DNA from: Streptomyces sp. NBC_01341
GTDB taxonomy: Bacteria; Actinomycetota; Actinomycetes; Streptomycetales; Streptomycetaceae
Length of the DNA: 64,000 nt
Assembly (NCBI RefSeq): GCF_035946055.1
Contig: NZ_CP108364.1
Coordinates: forward strand, 3,782,001 to 3,846,000
Direction of reading: 5' to 3'
The position numbers were made by a program, and so were the translations under genes. The notes beneath the pieces are model-generated. The model did not search any database and was not told the DNA's origin. It saw only the letters and a list, made by a program, of their open reading frames with translations. Positions 51,995 to 59,990 of this stretch are shown piece by piece; within the stretch, counting starts at the first letter, position 1, and every line of letters begins with the position of its first letter.

Positions 51995-53428
51995 TCACAG
52001 AGCGATGGTCTTCTGCTCCACGTACTGGGCCAGCCCCGCCGTGCCGAACTCCCTTCCCAGACCACTGGCCTTGAACCCGCCGAAGGGGGTCTCAAAGCTC
52101 AGCGGCGCCCCGTTGACAGTGAAGGTTCCGGTGCGGATGCGCCGCGCCACGGCCAGCCCGCGTTCCTCGCTGCTGGTCCACACTCCACCGCTGAGGCCGT
52201 AGGGGGAGTCGTTGGCTATCCGTACGGCGTCGTCCTCATCCTGGTAGGGGATGACGACGAGAACGGGTCCGAAGATCTCCTCCTGCGCGACCCGCATGGA
52301 GTTGTCCACGTCGGCGAAGACGGTCGGCCTCACGTAGTGGCCTGTCTCCAGACCCTCGGGGGTGCCTGGACCTCCGGCGACCAATCGGGCGCCCTCCTCC
52401 AGGCCGAGGCTGATGTAGGCCGCGATGCGCTGTCGCTGATCGGCCCGCACCATCGGCCCGACGAAAGTCTGCGGGTCGCGCGGATCACCGACTTTGATGC
52501 CCTCCGCCATCGTCGCGAGCGCCGCGACGATCTCCTCGTAGCGGCTCCGCGGGGCAAGGATGCGCGTGTGAGAGACGCACGACTCGCCGTTGTTGGCGAA
52601 CGATGTGTACTTCACGCCTTCGGCCACGGCGGCGACATCCGCGTCCTCCAGGATGATCGACGCGGACTTGCCGCCCAGTTCGAGGCTGACGCGCTTGAGC
52701 TGCTCCCCGGCGACAGCGGCGATGCGGCGGCCGGCCGCGGTCGATCCGGTGAAAGCGATCTTGTCCACATCGGCATGGGACACCAGGTACTCGCTCGTTT
52801 CCCGTCCGGCGGGCAGGATGCTCACCACGCCCTCCGGGAAGCCGGCCTCGGTGAAGAGCTCGCCGAGCAGCAAGCCGTCGAGGGATGTTTCCGGTGAGAC
52901 TTTCAGGATGACGGTGCACCCGGCCAGCAGCGCAGGGATCAGCTTGACCAGGGCCGACTGGTGCGGCGCGTTCCACGGTATGACCGCCGCCACGACGCCG
53001 ACGGGCTCACGCCGCACCACCGCCTCGGAACCCAGGGACGTGCGGACACGCTTCTCCCAGGCATAGCCGGATGCCGCCCGCACGAAGGCGTCGGTCTGCT
53101 CGGCCAGCGAGGTCTGCAAAGCGCTGGTGAACCAGCTGGCCGAGCCGTTCTCGGACGTGACCAGGTCGGCGATCTCCTGCGAACGCGCGGCGTGAAGTTC
53201 GTTGAACCGAGACACGAGGGCGCTGCGCTCCGCCGGCGGCAGACTGGGCCACGGACCGTCGTCGAATGCCTTGCGGGCTGCCGCGACTGCCAGATCGACG
53301 TCTGCCGGAGAGGCTTGGGCCGCCAGCCCGACGAGGGACTGGTCGTGAGGTGAGCAGATTTTGAGCAGCTCACCGTCGACAGGAGCGGTCCAGTGTCCGC
53401 CGATGTAGAGCTTGTCGTAAGTGATCAA
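51995..53428 (-). CDS. NAD(P)-dependent aldehyde dehydrogenase
   Basis: 477 residues, full length for the ALDH superfamily. Cofactor region PVGVVAAVIPWNAPHQS and KVSPETS, FTGSTAAGRRI, catalytic Glu in LELGGKSASII, nucleophile C284 in NNGESCVSHTRIL, and EEIFGPVLVVIPY near the end. Oxidises an aldehyde to the acid; the closest-looking groups act on aromatic or terpenoid aldehydes, but the substrate is not readable. TTG start at 53428 with weak GGAA upstream. Divergent from a tetR gene across a strong palindrome, so probably induced by its ligand. Confidence 0.93.
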   Translation of the reverse strand: MITYDKLYIGGHWTAPVDGELLKICSPHDQSLVGLAAQASPADVDLAVAAARKAFDDGPWPSLPPAERSALVSRFNELHAARSQEIADLVTSENGSASWFTSALQTSLAEQTDAFVRAASGYAWEKRVRTSLGSEAVVRREPVGVVAAVIPWNAPHQSALVKLIPALLAGCTVILKVSPETSLDGLLLGELFTEAGFPEGVVSILPAGRETSEYLVSHADVDKIAFTGSTAAGRRIAAVAGEQLKRVSLELGGKSASIILEDADVAAVAEGVKYTSFANNGESCVSHTRILAPRSRYEEIVAALATMAEGIKVGDPRDPQTFVGPMVRADQRQRIAAYISLGLEEGARLVAGGPGTPEGLETGHYVRPTVFADVDNSMRVAQEEIFGPVLVVIPYQDEDDAVRIANDSPYGLSGGVWTSSEERGLAVARRIRTGTFTVNGAPLSFETPFGGFKASGLGREFGTAGLAQYVEQKTIAL

Positions 53429-53442
53429 AGCAGTTCCATTTT

Positions 53443-53518
53443 CAAGTAAGTAATTAGCTTCTTACTTACTTGACCGTACGTCGCCGTGGCACACTGGTCA
53501 AGTAACTACCTACTTACA
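53443..53518. promoter_or_regulatory. TetR operators between aldehyde dehydrogenase and tetR
   Basis: A perfect inverted repeat CAAGTAAGTAA (53443-53453) / TTACTTACTTG (53462-53472) with an 8-bp spacer, and a second weaker repeat AAGTA-6 bp-TACTT at 53500-53515 just before the tetR start. Both genes are likely repressed. Confidence 0.85.
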
Positions 53519-53529
53519 TTGGAGTCAGG

Positions 53530-54084
53530 GTGGCGCGAAACGCACAGGAGACGCAGAGCAGGATCCTGGAGGCGGCAACGGAGGAGTTCGCGCGCCACGG
53601 CATCGCCGGCGCGCGTGTCGACCGCATCACTCGGGCAGCCGGCGTGAACGGTGCTCTGCTGTACCGGTACTTCGGCAGCAAGCTCAACCTCTTCGACGCT
53701 GTCTACAGCGACCTGGTGACCGATCTGGTGCGGGATGTCCCCCTGAACCCGGCCGACCTGGTCGGCTACGTCGACCGTCTCCTGGACTACTACGCCGAAC
53801 ACCCGGACGTCGTCCGTCTGGCGGCCTGGCGACAGCTTGAGCGCCCCGACCAGGAGCTTCCCGACGTTGTGGTGGCCGCGCAGCATGACAAGATCGAGCG
53901 CATCCGCGACGCCCAGGCGCATGGCGTGCTACCCGGCACCCTGTCGGCCGACGAGCTCCTCAACCTCCTGCTCACGCTGTCCCTGAGCGGCACACCGCTG
54001 ACCCCTGGCGCCGAGGCCACGGGGCAACCGGTTCGGCGTTCCGCGATCCTCGCGGCCGTCGGGCTCCTAGTGCACGCCCAGTGA
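53530..54084 (+). CDS. TetR-family transcriptional regulator
   Basis: 184 residues. N-terminal TetR helix-turn-helix: SRILEAATEEFARHGIAGAR, VDRITRAAGVNGALLYRYFGSK. The ligand-binding domain follows with a C-terminal region (EHPDVVRLAAWRQLERPDQE) typical of the AcrR-like group with a TetR_C domain. GTG at 53530 after GGAG. The operator palindromes upstream support control of itself and the divergent aldehyde dehydrogenase. Confidence 0.92.
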   Translation: MARNAQETQSRILEAATEEFARHGIAGARVDRITRAAGVNGALLYRYFGSKLNLFDAVYSDLVTDLVRDVPLNPADLVGYVDRLLDYYAEHPDVVRLAAWRQLERPDQELPDVVVAAQHDKIERIRDAQAHGVLPGTLSADELLNLLLTLSLSGTPLTPGAEATGQPVRRSAILAAVGLLVHAQ

Positions 54085-54601
54085 GCACGCGTGCCCTCAC
54101 ACCGCCTGCGCGTCCACTGGAGAAGACGGGCGGGGCCGAGTGTCTGCTCTCGCCCGTGGAGGCTGCTGGCGGGCCGGTGGCACCGAGCCGGCCGCCGACT
54201 ACCCCGGCAGGCCGGTCGGGTGGGCCGCGGGGGTCCACCCGACCCGAGCGTGGCGCAACAAGGGAAAGCACAGGGTGCCGGTGGCAGCAGCCGGTCCCCG
54301 CCGGTGAGCTGCTGACCCTCCGCCTGGCCCTTCTTGCAGGTTTCGCCGATCAGCTGGTCGTCCACCCGCTGGACCGCCTCCGGCCCAGCCGCCCCGGCGA
54401 TCCGGGCCCGGCTGTGTTCCTGCTGGTCATCGGCGCATCTTCCATGATCGGGAATTACATGTTGTCGTGTTGTTCGATCTACAGTCCCGCCGGGATCCCC
54501 GGCGGGCGGGGAGCGGAGCCGGGTGCGGCCGCACCACGACCGAATGTCCGCAACCCGCCGCAAGGGGTGTTGACCTTTTCCGCGCTCACGAGTGTTTCTG
54601 G
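54085..54601. other. Gene-free region left of the IS element
   Basis: About 515 bp. Reading frames exist on both strands but have poor Streptomyces codon structure and no recognisable motif; possibly remains of older insertions. I see no definite element. Confidence 0.4.
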
Positions 54602-56182
54602 CCTCAGGCTTTCACGAGACAGGGTGTCCGAGGCTTGATCAAAAACGCGAGAAAGCCTATCGGGTTCTATCCGCGTGTCCGTGTCGAGGGCGGCGGGCGT
54701 GGGGTGGTCTCGCAGGCAGGGGCCGTGTTGCTGGTGGAGACGGTTCGCAAGATTGGTTTGGACCGGGAGATATCGGCGGCGCTGGCGCCGTGGCGGCGCC
54801 TGCGGGCGGTACACGATCCGGGGAAGATCCTGCTGGATGTCGCCTTGGCGGTCGCGCTGGGTGGAGACTGCCTGGCCGATGTGGGGATGCTGCGGGCTGA
54901 GCCCGGCGTGTTCGGGCCGGTGGCCTCCGATCCGACGGTGTCCCGGCTGATCGACACCCTGGCCGCGGCCGGCCCGAAGGCCCTGACCGCGATCCGCGCG
55001 GCCCGCGCCGTCGTGCGTGAGCGCGTCTGGAAACTGGCCGGGGCCGCCGCGCCGGACGCGGGCGGTCAGGTCGTCGTGGACCTGGACGGGGTACTGGTGT
55101 TGGCCCACTCCGACAAGCAGGACGCGGCCGCGACGTGGAAGAAGACATACGGCACCACCCGCTGATGGGGTTCGTGGACCACGGCCGCGGTGGCACGGGG
55201 GAGCCGGTGGTCGCTGTGCTGCGACCCGGGAACGCCGGCTCCAACACCGCCGTCGACCATATCGCCGCCACCCGCATCGCCCTGGCCCAACTCCCCAGGC
55301 GGCACCGGCGGGGCCGGTCCACGCTCGTCCGCACGGACTCAGCAGGTGGGACGCACGAGTTCGTGGGCTGGCTCGCCCAGCGGGGAAGGTGGCTGTCGTA
55401 TTCGGTCGGCATGACCGTTACCGACGCCGTTCACCAGGCCGTGCTGCAGGTCCCGGCCTTGGCCTGGGCCCCGGCCGTCGAACCCGACGGCCAGATCCGT
55501 GACGGCGCCTGGGTCGCCGAACTCGACGGTGACCCGCTCAAGGGCTGGCCAGCGGGGATGCGGCTGATCGTCCGCAAGGAACGGCCCCATCCCGGTGCCC
55601 AGTTGCGGTTCACCGACGCCGACGGCCTGCGTCTGACCTGTTTCGCGACCAACACCCCGGGCCAGGCCATCGCCGCACTCGAACTGCGGCACCGCCAGCG
55701 GGCCCGGGCCGAGGACCGCATCCGCAACGCGCGTGCCACCGGCCTGCGCAACCTGCCCCTGCACGACACCGCACAGAACCAGGTCTGGCTGGAGATCGTC
55801 CAGCTCGCACTCGACCTCCTCGCGTGGATGCCGATGCTCGCCCTGACCGGCAAACCCCGCCTCTGGGAACCCCGCCGTCTGCGGCTGCGACTGTTCTCCG
55901 CCGCAGCCCAGCTGATCACCACCGGCCGCCGCCAGCACCTCAGATTCACCCGGCACTGGCCCTGGACCGGCATCATCACCGCCGCGGTCCAGCGACTGGA
56001 CGCCCTCCCCAACCCCGGCTGAACAACAGCAACCCACCCCAACGAGCCCTGATGCACCCACCGGAGCCGTGGAACCCGGCGCCGACCCGACACGACAGCC
56101 GGGCCATCACCCTGTCCGCAACCAGTCTCGCCAGCGGAAACGGGCGCCGAAAGAACCAACGACCCGTCACGAAAGATCGAGG
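54602..56182 (+). mobile_element. IS1380-family insertion sequence
   Basis: About 1.58 kb around the transposase. The left end starts CCTCAGGCTTTCACGAG; the complement of the right end starts CCTCGATCTTTCGTGA, an imperfect terminal repeat. Flanks are CTGG at left and TTAG at right, so no clear target duplication is visible and exact ends are uncertain. The relic at 51438 is preceded by TTAG. The element sits between the tetR gene and the paa operon. Confidence 0.7.
54635..56022 (+). pseudogene. IS1380-family transposase, frameshifted
   Basis: The N-terminal part (TTG at 54635, stop at 55163-55165, 176 residues) contains GFYPRVRVEGGGRGVVSQAG, DPTVSRLIDTLA and the first catalytic Asp in VVVDLDGVLVLAHSDK. 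The C-terminal part continues in another frame from about 55150 to 56022 with HHPLMGFVDHG, second Asp in LVRTDSAGG and the Glu in WLEIVQLALDLL. A family member would read WKKTYGHHPLMGF; here one base is missing near 55156, giving YGTTR and a stop. So the element is probably inactive unless frameshifting restores it; a sequencing error is also possible. Confidence 0.85.
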
Positions 56183-56256
56183 TTAGCGATCCGCGCTCGG
56201 GCCGTGGCGGCCCGACGGTGGCGGCCCGGCTGGCGGGGCTCGCCGTTGCCCGGCGG

Positions 56257-56291
56257 CCTGGCCCTGACAGCTCGGACACCGCAGGGCCAGG
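56257..56291 (-). terminator. Terminator after paaE
   Basis: CCTGGCCCTG (56257-56266) pairs with CAGGGCCAGG (56282-56291), a 10-bp stem and 15-base loop, just beyond the paaE stop at 56306. Confidence 0.6.
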
Positions 56292-56305
56292 TGTCGCGCG
56301 GACCG

Positions 56306-57367
56306 TCAGCGGTCGAAGTCGATCTCCACCTCCGCAGTGACGGGGTGCGACTGGCAGGCCAGTACGAACCCGGCGCCCGTTTCCTCCGGCTCGAGCGCGT
56401 AGTTGCGGTCCATGCGCACCTCGCCCGACACCAGAAACGCCCGGCAGGTCCCGCAGACTCCGCCCTTGCAGGCGTACGGAGCGTCCGCGCGGCTTCGCAG
56501 CACCGTGTCCAGCAGCGATTCCCCGTCCTGGACGGGCCACCTGCCCGAACGCCCGTCGAGGGTCGCTGTGAGCCTGCTCTCCGCCGGAGTGGTCGTCCGG
56601 GCCGTCGGCGGACGGTCGGCCCCTTCATCGGCGACGTGGAAGATTTCCTGGTGGATGCGGGCCCGGTCCGCCCCGAGCGCGCGAAGCGCGCCCTCCGCCT
56701 CCCGGATCAGGCCGAACGGTCCGCACAGGAACCAGCCGTCCACGTCGGGTACCGACAGCAGAGAGGGAAGCAGACCGGTGAGCCGTTCGCGGTCCAGCCG
56801 CCCCGAGGGGAGACCGGCTGCCTGCTCCTCACGGGACAGTGCGGTCACGAGCTGGAGGCGGCCCGGATAACGGTCCTTGAGGTCTGCCACCTCGTCGAGG
56901 AACATCGTCGAAGCGGCCGTCCGGTCGCTCCGGATCAGGCAGAAGCGGGCCCTGGGCTCGCGTGCCAGCAGTGTCGCGGCGATCGACAGCACGGGTGTGA
57001 TGCCGCTGCCGCCGACGATCGCCGCGAAGTGCCCGGGGCGAGGCTCGAGGACGAAGCGGCCCATCGGTGCCATCGCCTCGATCAGGTCACCGACGGCCAG
57101 TTCCTTGAGGGCGTACGTGGAGAACGCGCCTCCGTCGACCATACGGATTCCCACCCGCAGCGACGGTTCGGCCGGCCGCTCGGTGGCCGGAGCACAGATC
57201 GAGTACGACCGGCGGATCTCCTCGCCGCCGACGCTGTAGCGAACGTTCAGGTGCTGGCCGGGCCGGTGGCGGAAGGTCTCGCGCAATTCCGGCGGCACGG
57301 CGAGGGTGACGGCCACCGCGTCGTCCGTGATCCGTTCGATCGCGCTGACCCGGAGCGGATGGAACAT
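56306..57367 (-). CDS. paaE: Phenylacetyl-CoA epoxidase, reductase subunit PaaE
   Basis: 353 residues. N-terminal FAD-binding ferredoxin-reductase domain (RRSYSICAPAT), NAD-binding domain (VGGSGITPVLSIAATLL), and a C-terminal plant-type [2Fe-2S] domain with ACKGGVCGTCRA and the fourth cysteine in LACQSHP. It passes electrons from NADPH to the PaaAC oxygenase that epoxidises phenylacetyl-CoA. The ATG at 57367 abuts the paaD stop with no gap. Confidence 0.94.
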   Translation of the reverse strand: MFHPLRVSAIERITDDAVAVTLAVPPELRETFRHRPGQHLNVRYSVGGEEIRRSYSICAPATERPAEPSLRVGIRMVDGGAFSTYALKELAVGDLIEAMAPMGRFVLEPRPGHFAAIVGGSGITPVLSIAATLLAREPRARFCLIRSDRTAASTMFLDEVADLKDRYPGRLQLVTALSREEQAAGLPSGRLDRERLTGLLPSLLSVPDVDGWFLCGPFGLIREAEGALRALGADRARIHQEIFHVADEGADRPPTARTTTPAESRLTATLDGRSGRWPVQDGESLLDTVLRSRADAPYACKGGVCGTCRAFLVSGEVRMDRNYALEPEETGAGFVLACQSHPVTAEVEIDFDR

Positions 57368-57868
57368 CTACAACTCCTTGAAGTGATCGAACGGTTCGAG
57401 GCACGCCACGCACCGGCGCAGCGCTTTGCACGCCGTGGAGGAGAACCTGCTCAGCAGCTCGGTGTCCGTGGAGCCGCAGTGCGGGCAGCGCACCGAGAGC
57501 GTCAGCGGTACCGGACCACCCGCAGCGCCACCGGGGCGGGGCGGAGCTATCCCGAACTCCGTGAGTTTGCGGCGTCCTTCGTCGCTGATGTCATCCGTCG
57601 ACCAGGCGGGTGCGAGGACGGTGACGACGGAGACCTCGGCCACACCGTGCTCGTGCAGCACCCGTTCGATGTCGGCGGACATCGTCTCGATGGCCGGGCA
57701 GCCTGTGTAGGTCGGTGTCAGGTGCACGACGACCCGGTCCGGGTTTTCGGCCCGCACCCCGCGGAGCACACCGAGTTCGTCGAGGGTGAGGACCGGGAGT
57801 TCGGGATCGGGCACGGAGCCCGCCAGCCGGTGCAGCTCCGCCTCCAGCGGTGTCTCGGTGGTCACCAT
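57368..57868 (-). CDS. paaD: Phenylacetate pathway Fe-S assembly protein PaaD
   Basis: 166 residues. N-terminal MIP18/DUF59 domain (VPDPELPVLTLDELGVLRGV, LTPTYTGCPAIETM) and a C-terminal zinc-type Cys cluster (CPHCGSTDT, CKALRRCVACLEPF). By family it helps mature the PaaE Fe-S centre or the epoxidase. ATG at 57868 overlaps the paaC stop by seven bases, so the start is well supported. Confidence 0.93.
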   Translation of the reverse strand: MVTTETPLEAELHRLAGSVPDPELPVLTLDELGVLRGVRAENPDRVVVHLTPTYTGCPAIETMSADIERVLHEHGVAEVSVVTVLAPAWSTDDISDEGRRKLTEFGIAPPRPGGAAGGPVPLTLSVRCPHCGSTDTELLSRFSSTACKALRRCVACLEPFDHFKEL

Positions 57869-58563
57869 GACGCTCCCGGGTGACTGCGGTGCAGATGCTG
57901 CATCTCGGCGAGCATCCGCCCGAACGGCTCCGTGTGCAGGCCTTGCCTGCCTGCCCCCGCAGCCCAGGCGCCGCTCTGCGGGCCCGACGGGAGGGTGAGA
58001 GTCGCCTGCTCCACCACCGCGGTGACGGCGGCCAGCCAGGTGTCGCGGAGAGCCTGCCACTCGACGTCCACACCTTCGACGGGCTCGAACAGCTCGCCGG
58101 TGAACTTCCACAGGGCGTCCAGGCCCAGCTGCATGCGGTCGTGGCTCTCCGCCGTGCCGTCGCCCAGCCGGAGTACCCACTGCTCGGCGTGGTCGCGGTG
58201 GTAAGCGACCTCCTTGACGGCCTTGGCCGCGAGGTCAGCGAATTCACCCTCCCCGGAAGCCAGTTGTGCGTACAGGCAGTGCTGGTAGACGGAGAAATAG
58301 AGCTGTCGTGCGATCGTGTGGGCGAAATCGCCGTTGGGTTGCTCCACCAGCTGGACGTTGCGGAAGGCCCGCTCCTCGCGGAGGAAGGCGAGCTCGTCCT
58401 CGTCACCCACGAACGAGAGCAGCATCCGCGCCTGCCCGAGCAGGTCCAGGGCGATGTTGGCCAACGCCACTTCCTCCTCCAGCACGGGGGCGTGACCGGC
58501 CCACTCCCCCAGCCGGTGCGAGAGCACCAGCGCGTCGTCGCCGAGGGCGAGGGCCGCGGTCAC
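57862..58563 (-). CDS. paaC: Phenylacetyl-CoA epoxidase structural subunit PaaC
   Basis: 233 residues. Ferritin-like helical protein (LSHRLGEWAGHAPVLEEEVAL, ANIALDLLGQARMLLSF, KEVAYHRDHAEQWVLRLGDG), the non-catalytic partner that stabilises PaaA. GTG start overlaps the paaB stop (GTGA), the end overlaps paaD. Confidence 0.95.
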   Translation of the reverse strand: MTAALALGDDALVLSHRLGEWAGHAPVLEEEVALANIALDLLGQARMLLSFVGDEDELAFLREERAFRNVQLVEQPNGDFAHTIARQLYFSVYQHCLYAQLASGEGEFADLAAKAVKEVAYHRDHAEQWVLRLGDGTAESHDRMQLGLDALWKFTGELFEPVEGVDVEWQALRDTWLAAVTAVVEQATLTLPSGPQSGAWAAGAGRQGLHTEPFGRMLAEMQHLHRSHPGASW

Positions 58564-58850
58564 AGGTGCTTCACCCCTTCCGGGATCTCGTAGAAGGTGG
58601 GGTGGCGGTAGGGCTTGTCCCCGGCGGGTTCGAAGAACGAGTCCTTCTCGTCCGGCGACGAGGCGGTGACCTCGGTGGAGGGCACCACCCAGATGGACAC
58701 GCCCTCCGAGCGGCGGGTGTACAGATCGCGAGCGTTGCGCAGGGCCATTTCGGCGTCCGGCGCGTGCAGGCTTCCCGCGTGGGTGTGGGACAGCCCGCGC
58801 CGGGATCGCACGAACACCTCCCACAGCGGCCAGTCGGTCGAGCTGCTCAT
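58560..58850 (-). CDS. paaB: Phenylacetyl-CoA epoxidase subunit PaaB
   Basis: 96 residues, normal length. WPLWEVFVRSRRGLSHTHAG, RNARDLYTRRSEGVSIWVV and YRHPTFYEIPEGVKHL match the family. Small bridging subunit needed for assembly of the PaaABC complex. ATG overlaps the paaA stop (ATGA) and its stop overlaps paaC. Confidence 0.95.
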   Translation of the reverse strand: MSSSTDWPLWEVFVRSRRGLSHTHAGSLHAPDAEMALRNARDLYTRRSEGVSIWVVPSTEVTASSPDEKDSFFEPAGDKPYRHPTFYEIPEGVKHL

Positions 58851-59875
58851 GCGGTCGCCTCCACGGGCTCGGCGGTGGCGCCGGCGGTTCCGGTCCGTAC
58901 CGCGTGCTTCTCTGCGTATGCCGCCGCCGCGTCGCGCACCCACGCGCCTTCCTCGTGGGCGGTGCGCCGCTGGGCGAGCCGTTGTTCGTTGCAGGGGCCG
59001 TTGCCTTTGAGGACCTCCTGGAACTCCGTCCAGTCGATCGCCCCGTAGTCGTGCTGTCCGAGCTCTTCGTTCCACCGGATGTCGGGGTCGGGGAGGCTGA
59101 GCCCCAGGGCCTCCGCCTGCGGCACACAGATGTCGACGAAGCGCCGGCGGAGCTCGTCGTTGGAGTGGCGCTTGATCTTCCAGGCCATCGACTGAGCGGA
59201 GTGCGACGAGGAGTCGTCGGGCGGGCCGAACATCATCAGGGACGGCCACCACCAGCGGTTCACCGCGTCCTGCGCCATCTCGTGCTGGGCGGAGGTGCCG
59301 CGGCTGAGGGCGAGCAGCAGCTCGTAGCCCTGGCGCTGGTGGAAGGACTCCTCCTTGCAGATGCGGATCATCGCCCGTGCGTACGGTCCGTAGGAGCAGC
59401 GGCAGAGCGGAACCTGGTTCGTGATCGCCGCGCCGTCCACCAGCCAGCCGATCGCGCCGACGTCCGCCCAGGTCAGCGTCGGGTAGTTGAAGATCGATGA
59501 ATAGCGCTGCCGGCCGGCGTGCAGCTTGTCGAGGAGTTCCTCGCGACTGGTCCCCAGCGTCTCGGCGGCGCTGTACAGGTAGAGGCCGTGCCCCGCCTCG
59601 TCCTGCACCTTTGCCATCAGGATCGCTTTGCGGCGCAAGGAGGGTGCCCGAGAGATCCAATTCGCCTCGGGCTGCATGCCGATGATCTCGGAGTGCGCGT
59701 GCTGGGCCATCTGGCGGACCAGTGTGGCCCGGTACGCGTCGGGCATCCAGTCCCGAGGTTCGATCCGGTCGTCGGCCGCCACCGCGGCGTCGAAAGCCGC
59801 GGTGCGCCCCCCATCCATCGGGTCCGCCGTGCCCGCTGTCCTCTGCGTCGTCTGGTCCGCAGTCACTGCCGCCAT
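58847..59875 (-). CDS. paaA: Phenylacetyl-CoA epoxidase catalytic subunit PaaA
   Basis: 342 residues. Di-iron oxygenase: helices AQHAHSEIIGMQPEANWI, KVQDEAGHGLYLYSAAE (ExxH), ICKEESFHQRQGYELLLAL (EExxH) hold the iron ligands. It inserts oxygen into the phenylacetyl-CoA ring, the committed step of aerobic phenylacetate breakdown. First gene of a five-gene operon in which every junction overlaps or abuts. A palindromic operator lies 13 bp upstream. Confidence 0.96.
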   Translation of the reverse strand: MAAVTADQTTQRTAGTADPMDGGRTAAFDAAVAADDRIEPRDWMPDAYRATLVRQMAQHAHSEIIGMQPEANWISRAPSLRRKAILMAKVQDEAGHGLYLYSAAETLGTSREELLDKLHAGRQRYSSIFNYPTLTWADVGAIGWLVDGAAITNQVPLCRCSYGPYARAMIRICKEESFHQRQGYELLLALSRGTSAQHEMAQDAVNRWWWPSLMMFGPPDDSSSHSAQSMAWKIKRHSNDELRRRFVDICVPQAEALGLSLPDPDIRWNEELGQHDYGAIDWTEFQEVLKGNGPCNEQRLAQRRTAHEEGAWVRDAAAAYAEKHAVRTGTAGATAEPVEATA

Positions 59876-59887
59876 CTCGGGCTCCCT

Positions 59888-59905
59888 ACCGACCGATCGT
59901 TCGGT
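59888..59905. promoter_or_regulatory. Operator upstream of paaA, probable PaaR site
   Basis: 18-bp near-perfect palindrome ACCGACCGATCGTTCGGT (two mismatched positions) between the paaA start and its presumed promoter. Actinobacterial PaaR (TetR family) binds ACCG...CGGT motifs; no paaR gene lies in the window. Confidence 0.7.
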
Positions 59906-59950
59906 TCCTTGGCTTCAATGGTGAGTCGGGGGCCCGTAGGGTGTCAACCC

Positions 59951-59959
59951 TGTGGATAA
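59951..59959 (-). promoter_or_regulatory. Single DnaA box
   Basis: TGTGGATAA, complement of TTATCCACA, in the divergent paaA/DUF5819 gap, 32 bp before the DUF5819 start. One site alone may be chance. Confidence 0.4.
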
Positions 59960-59990
59960 CTGAGTGGTGATCGACGGTGAACGGGGCGGC

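Noticed and set aside
54081..54638. Open frame leading into the IS1380 element
   Set aside because: Composition unlike Streptomyces genes and no recognisable domain; likely chance in GC-rich DNA.
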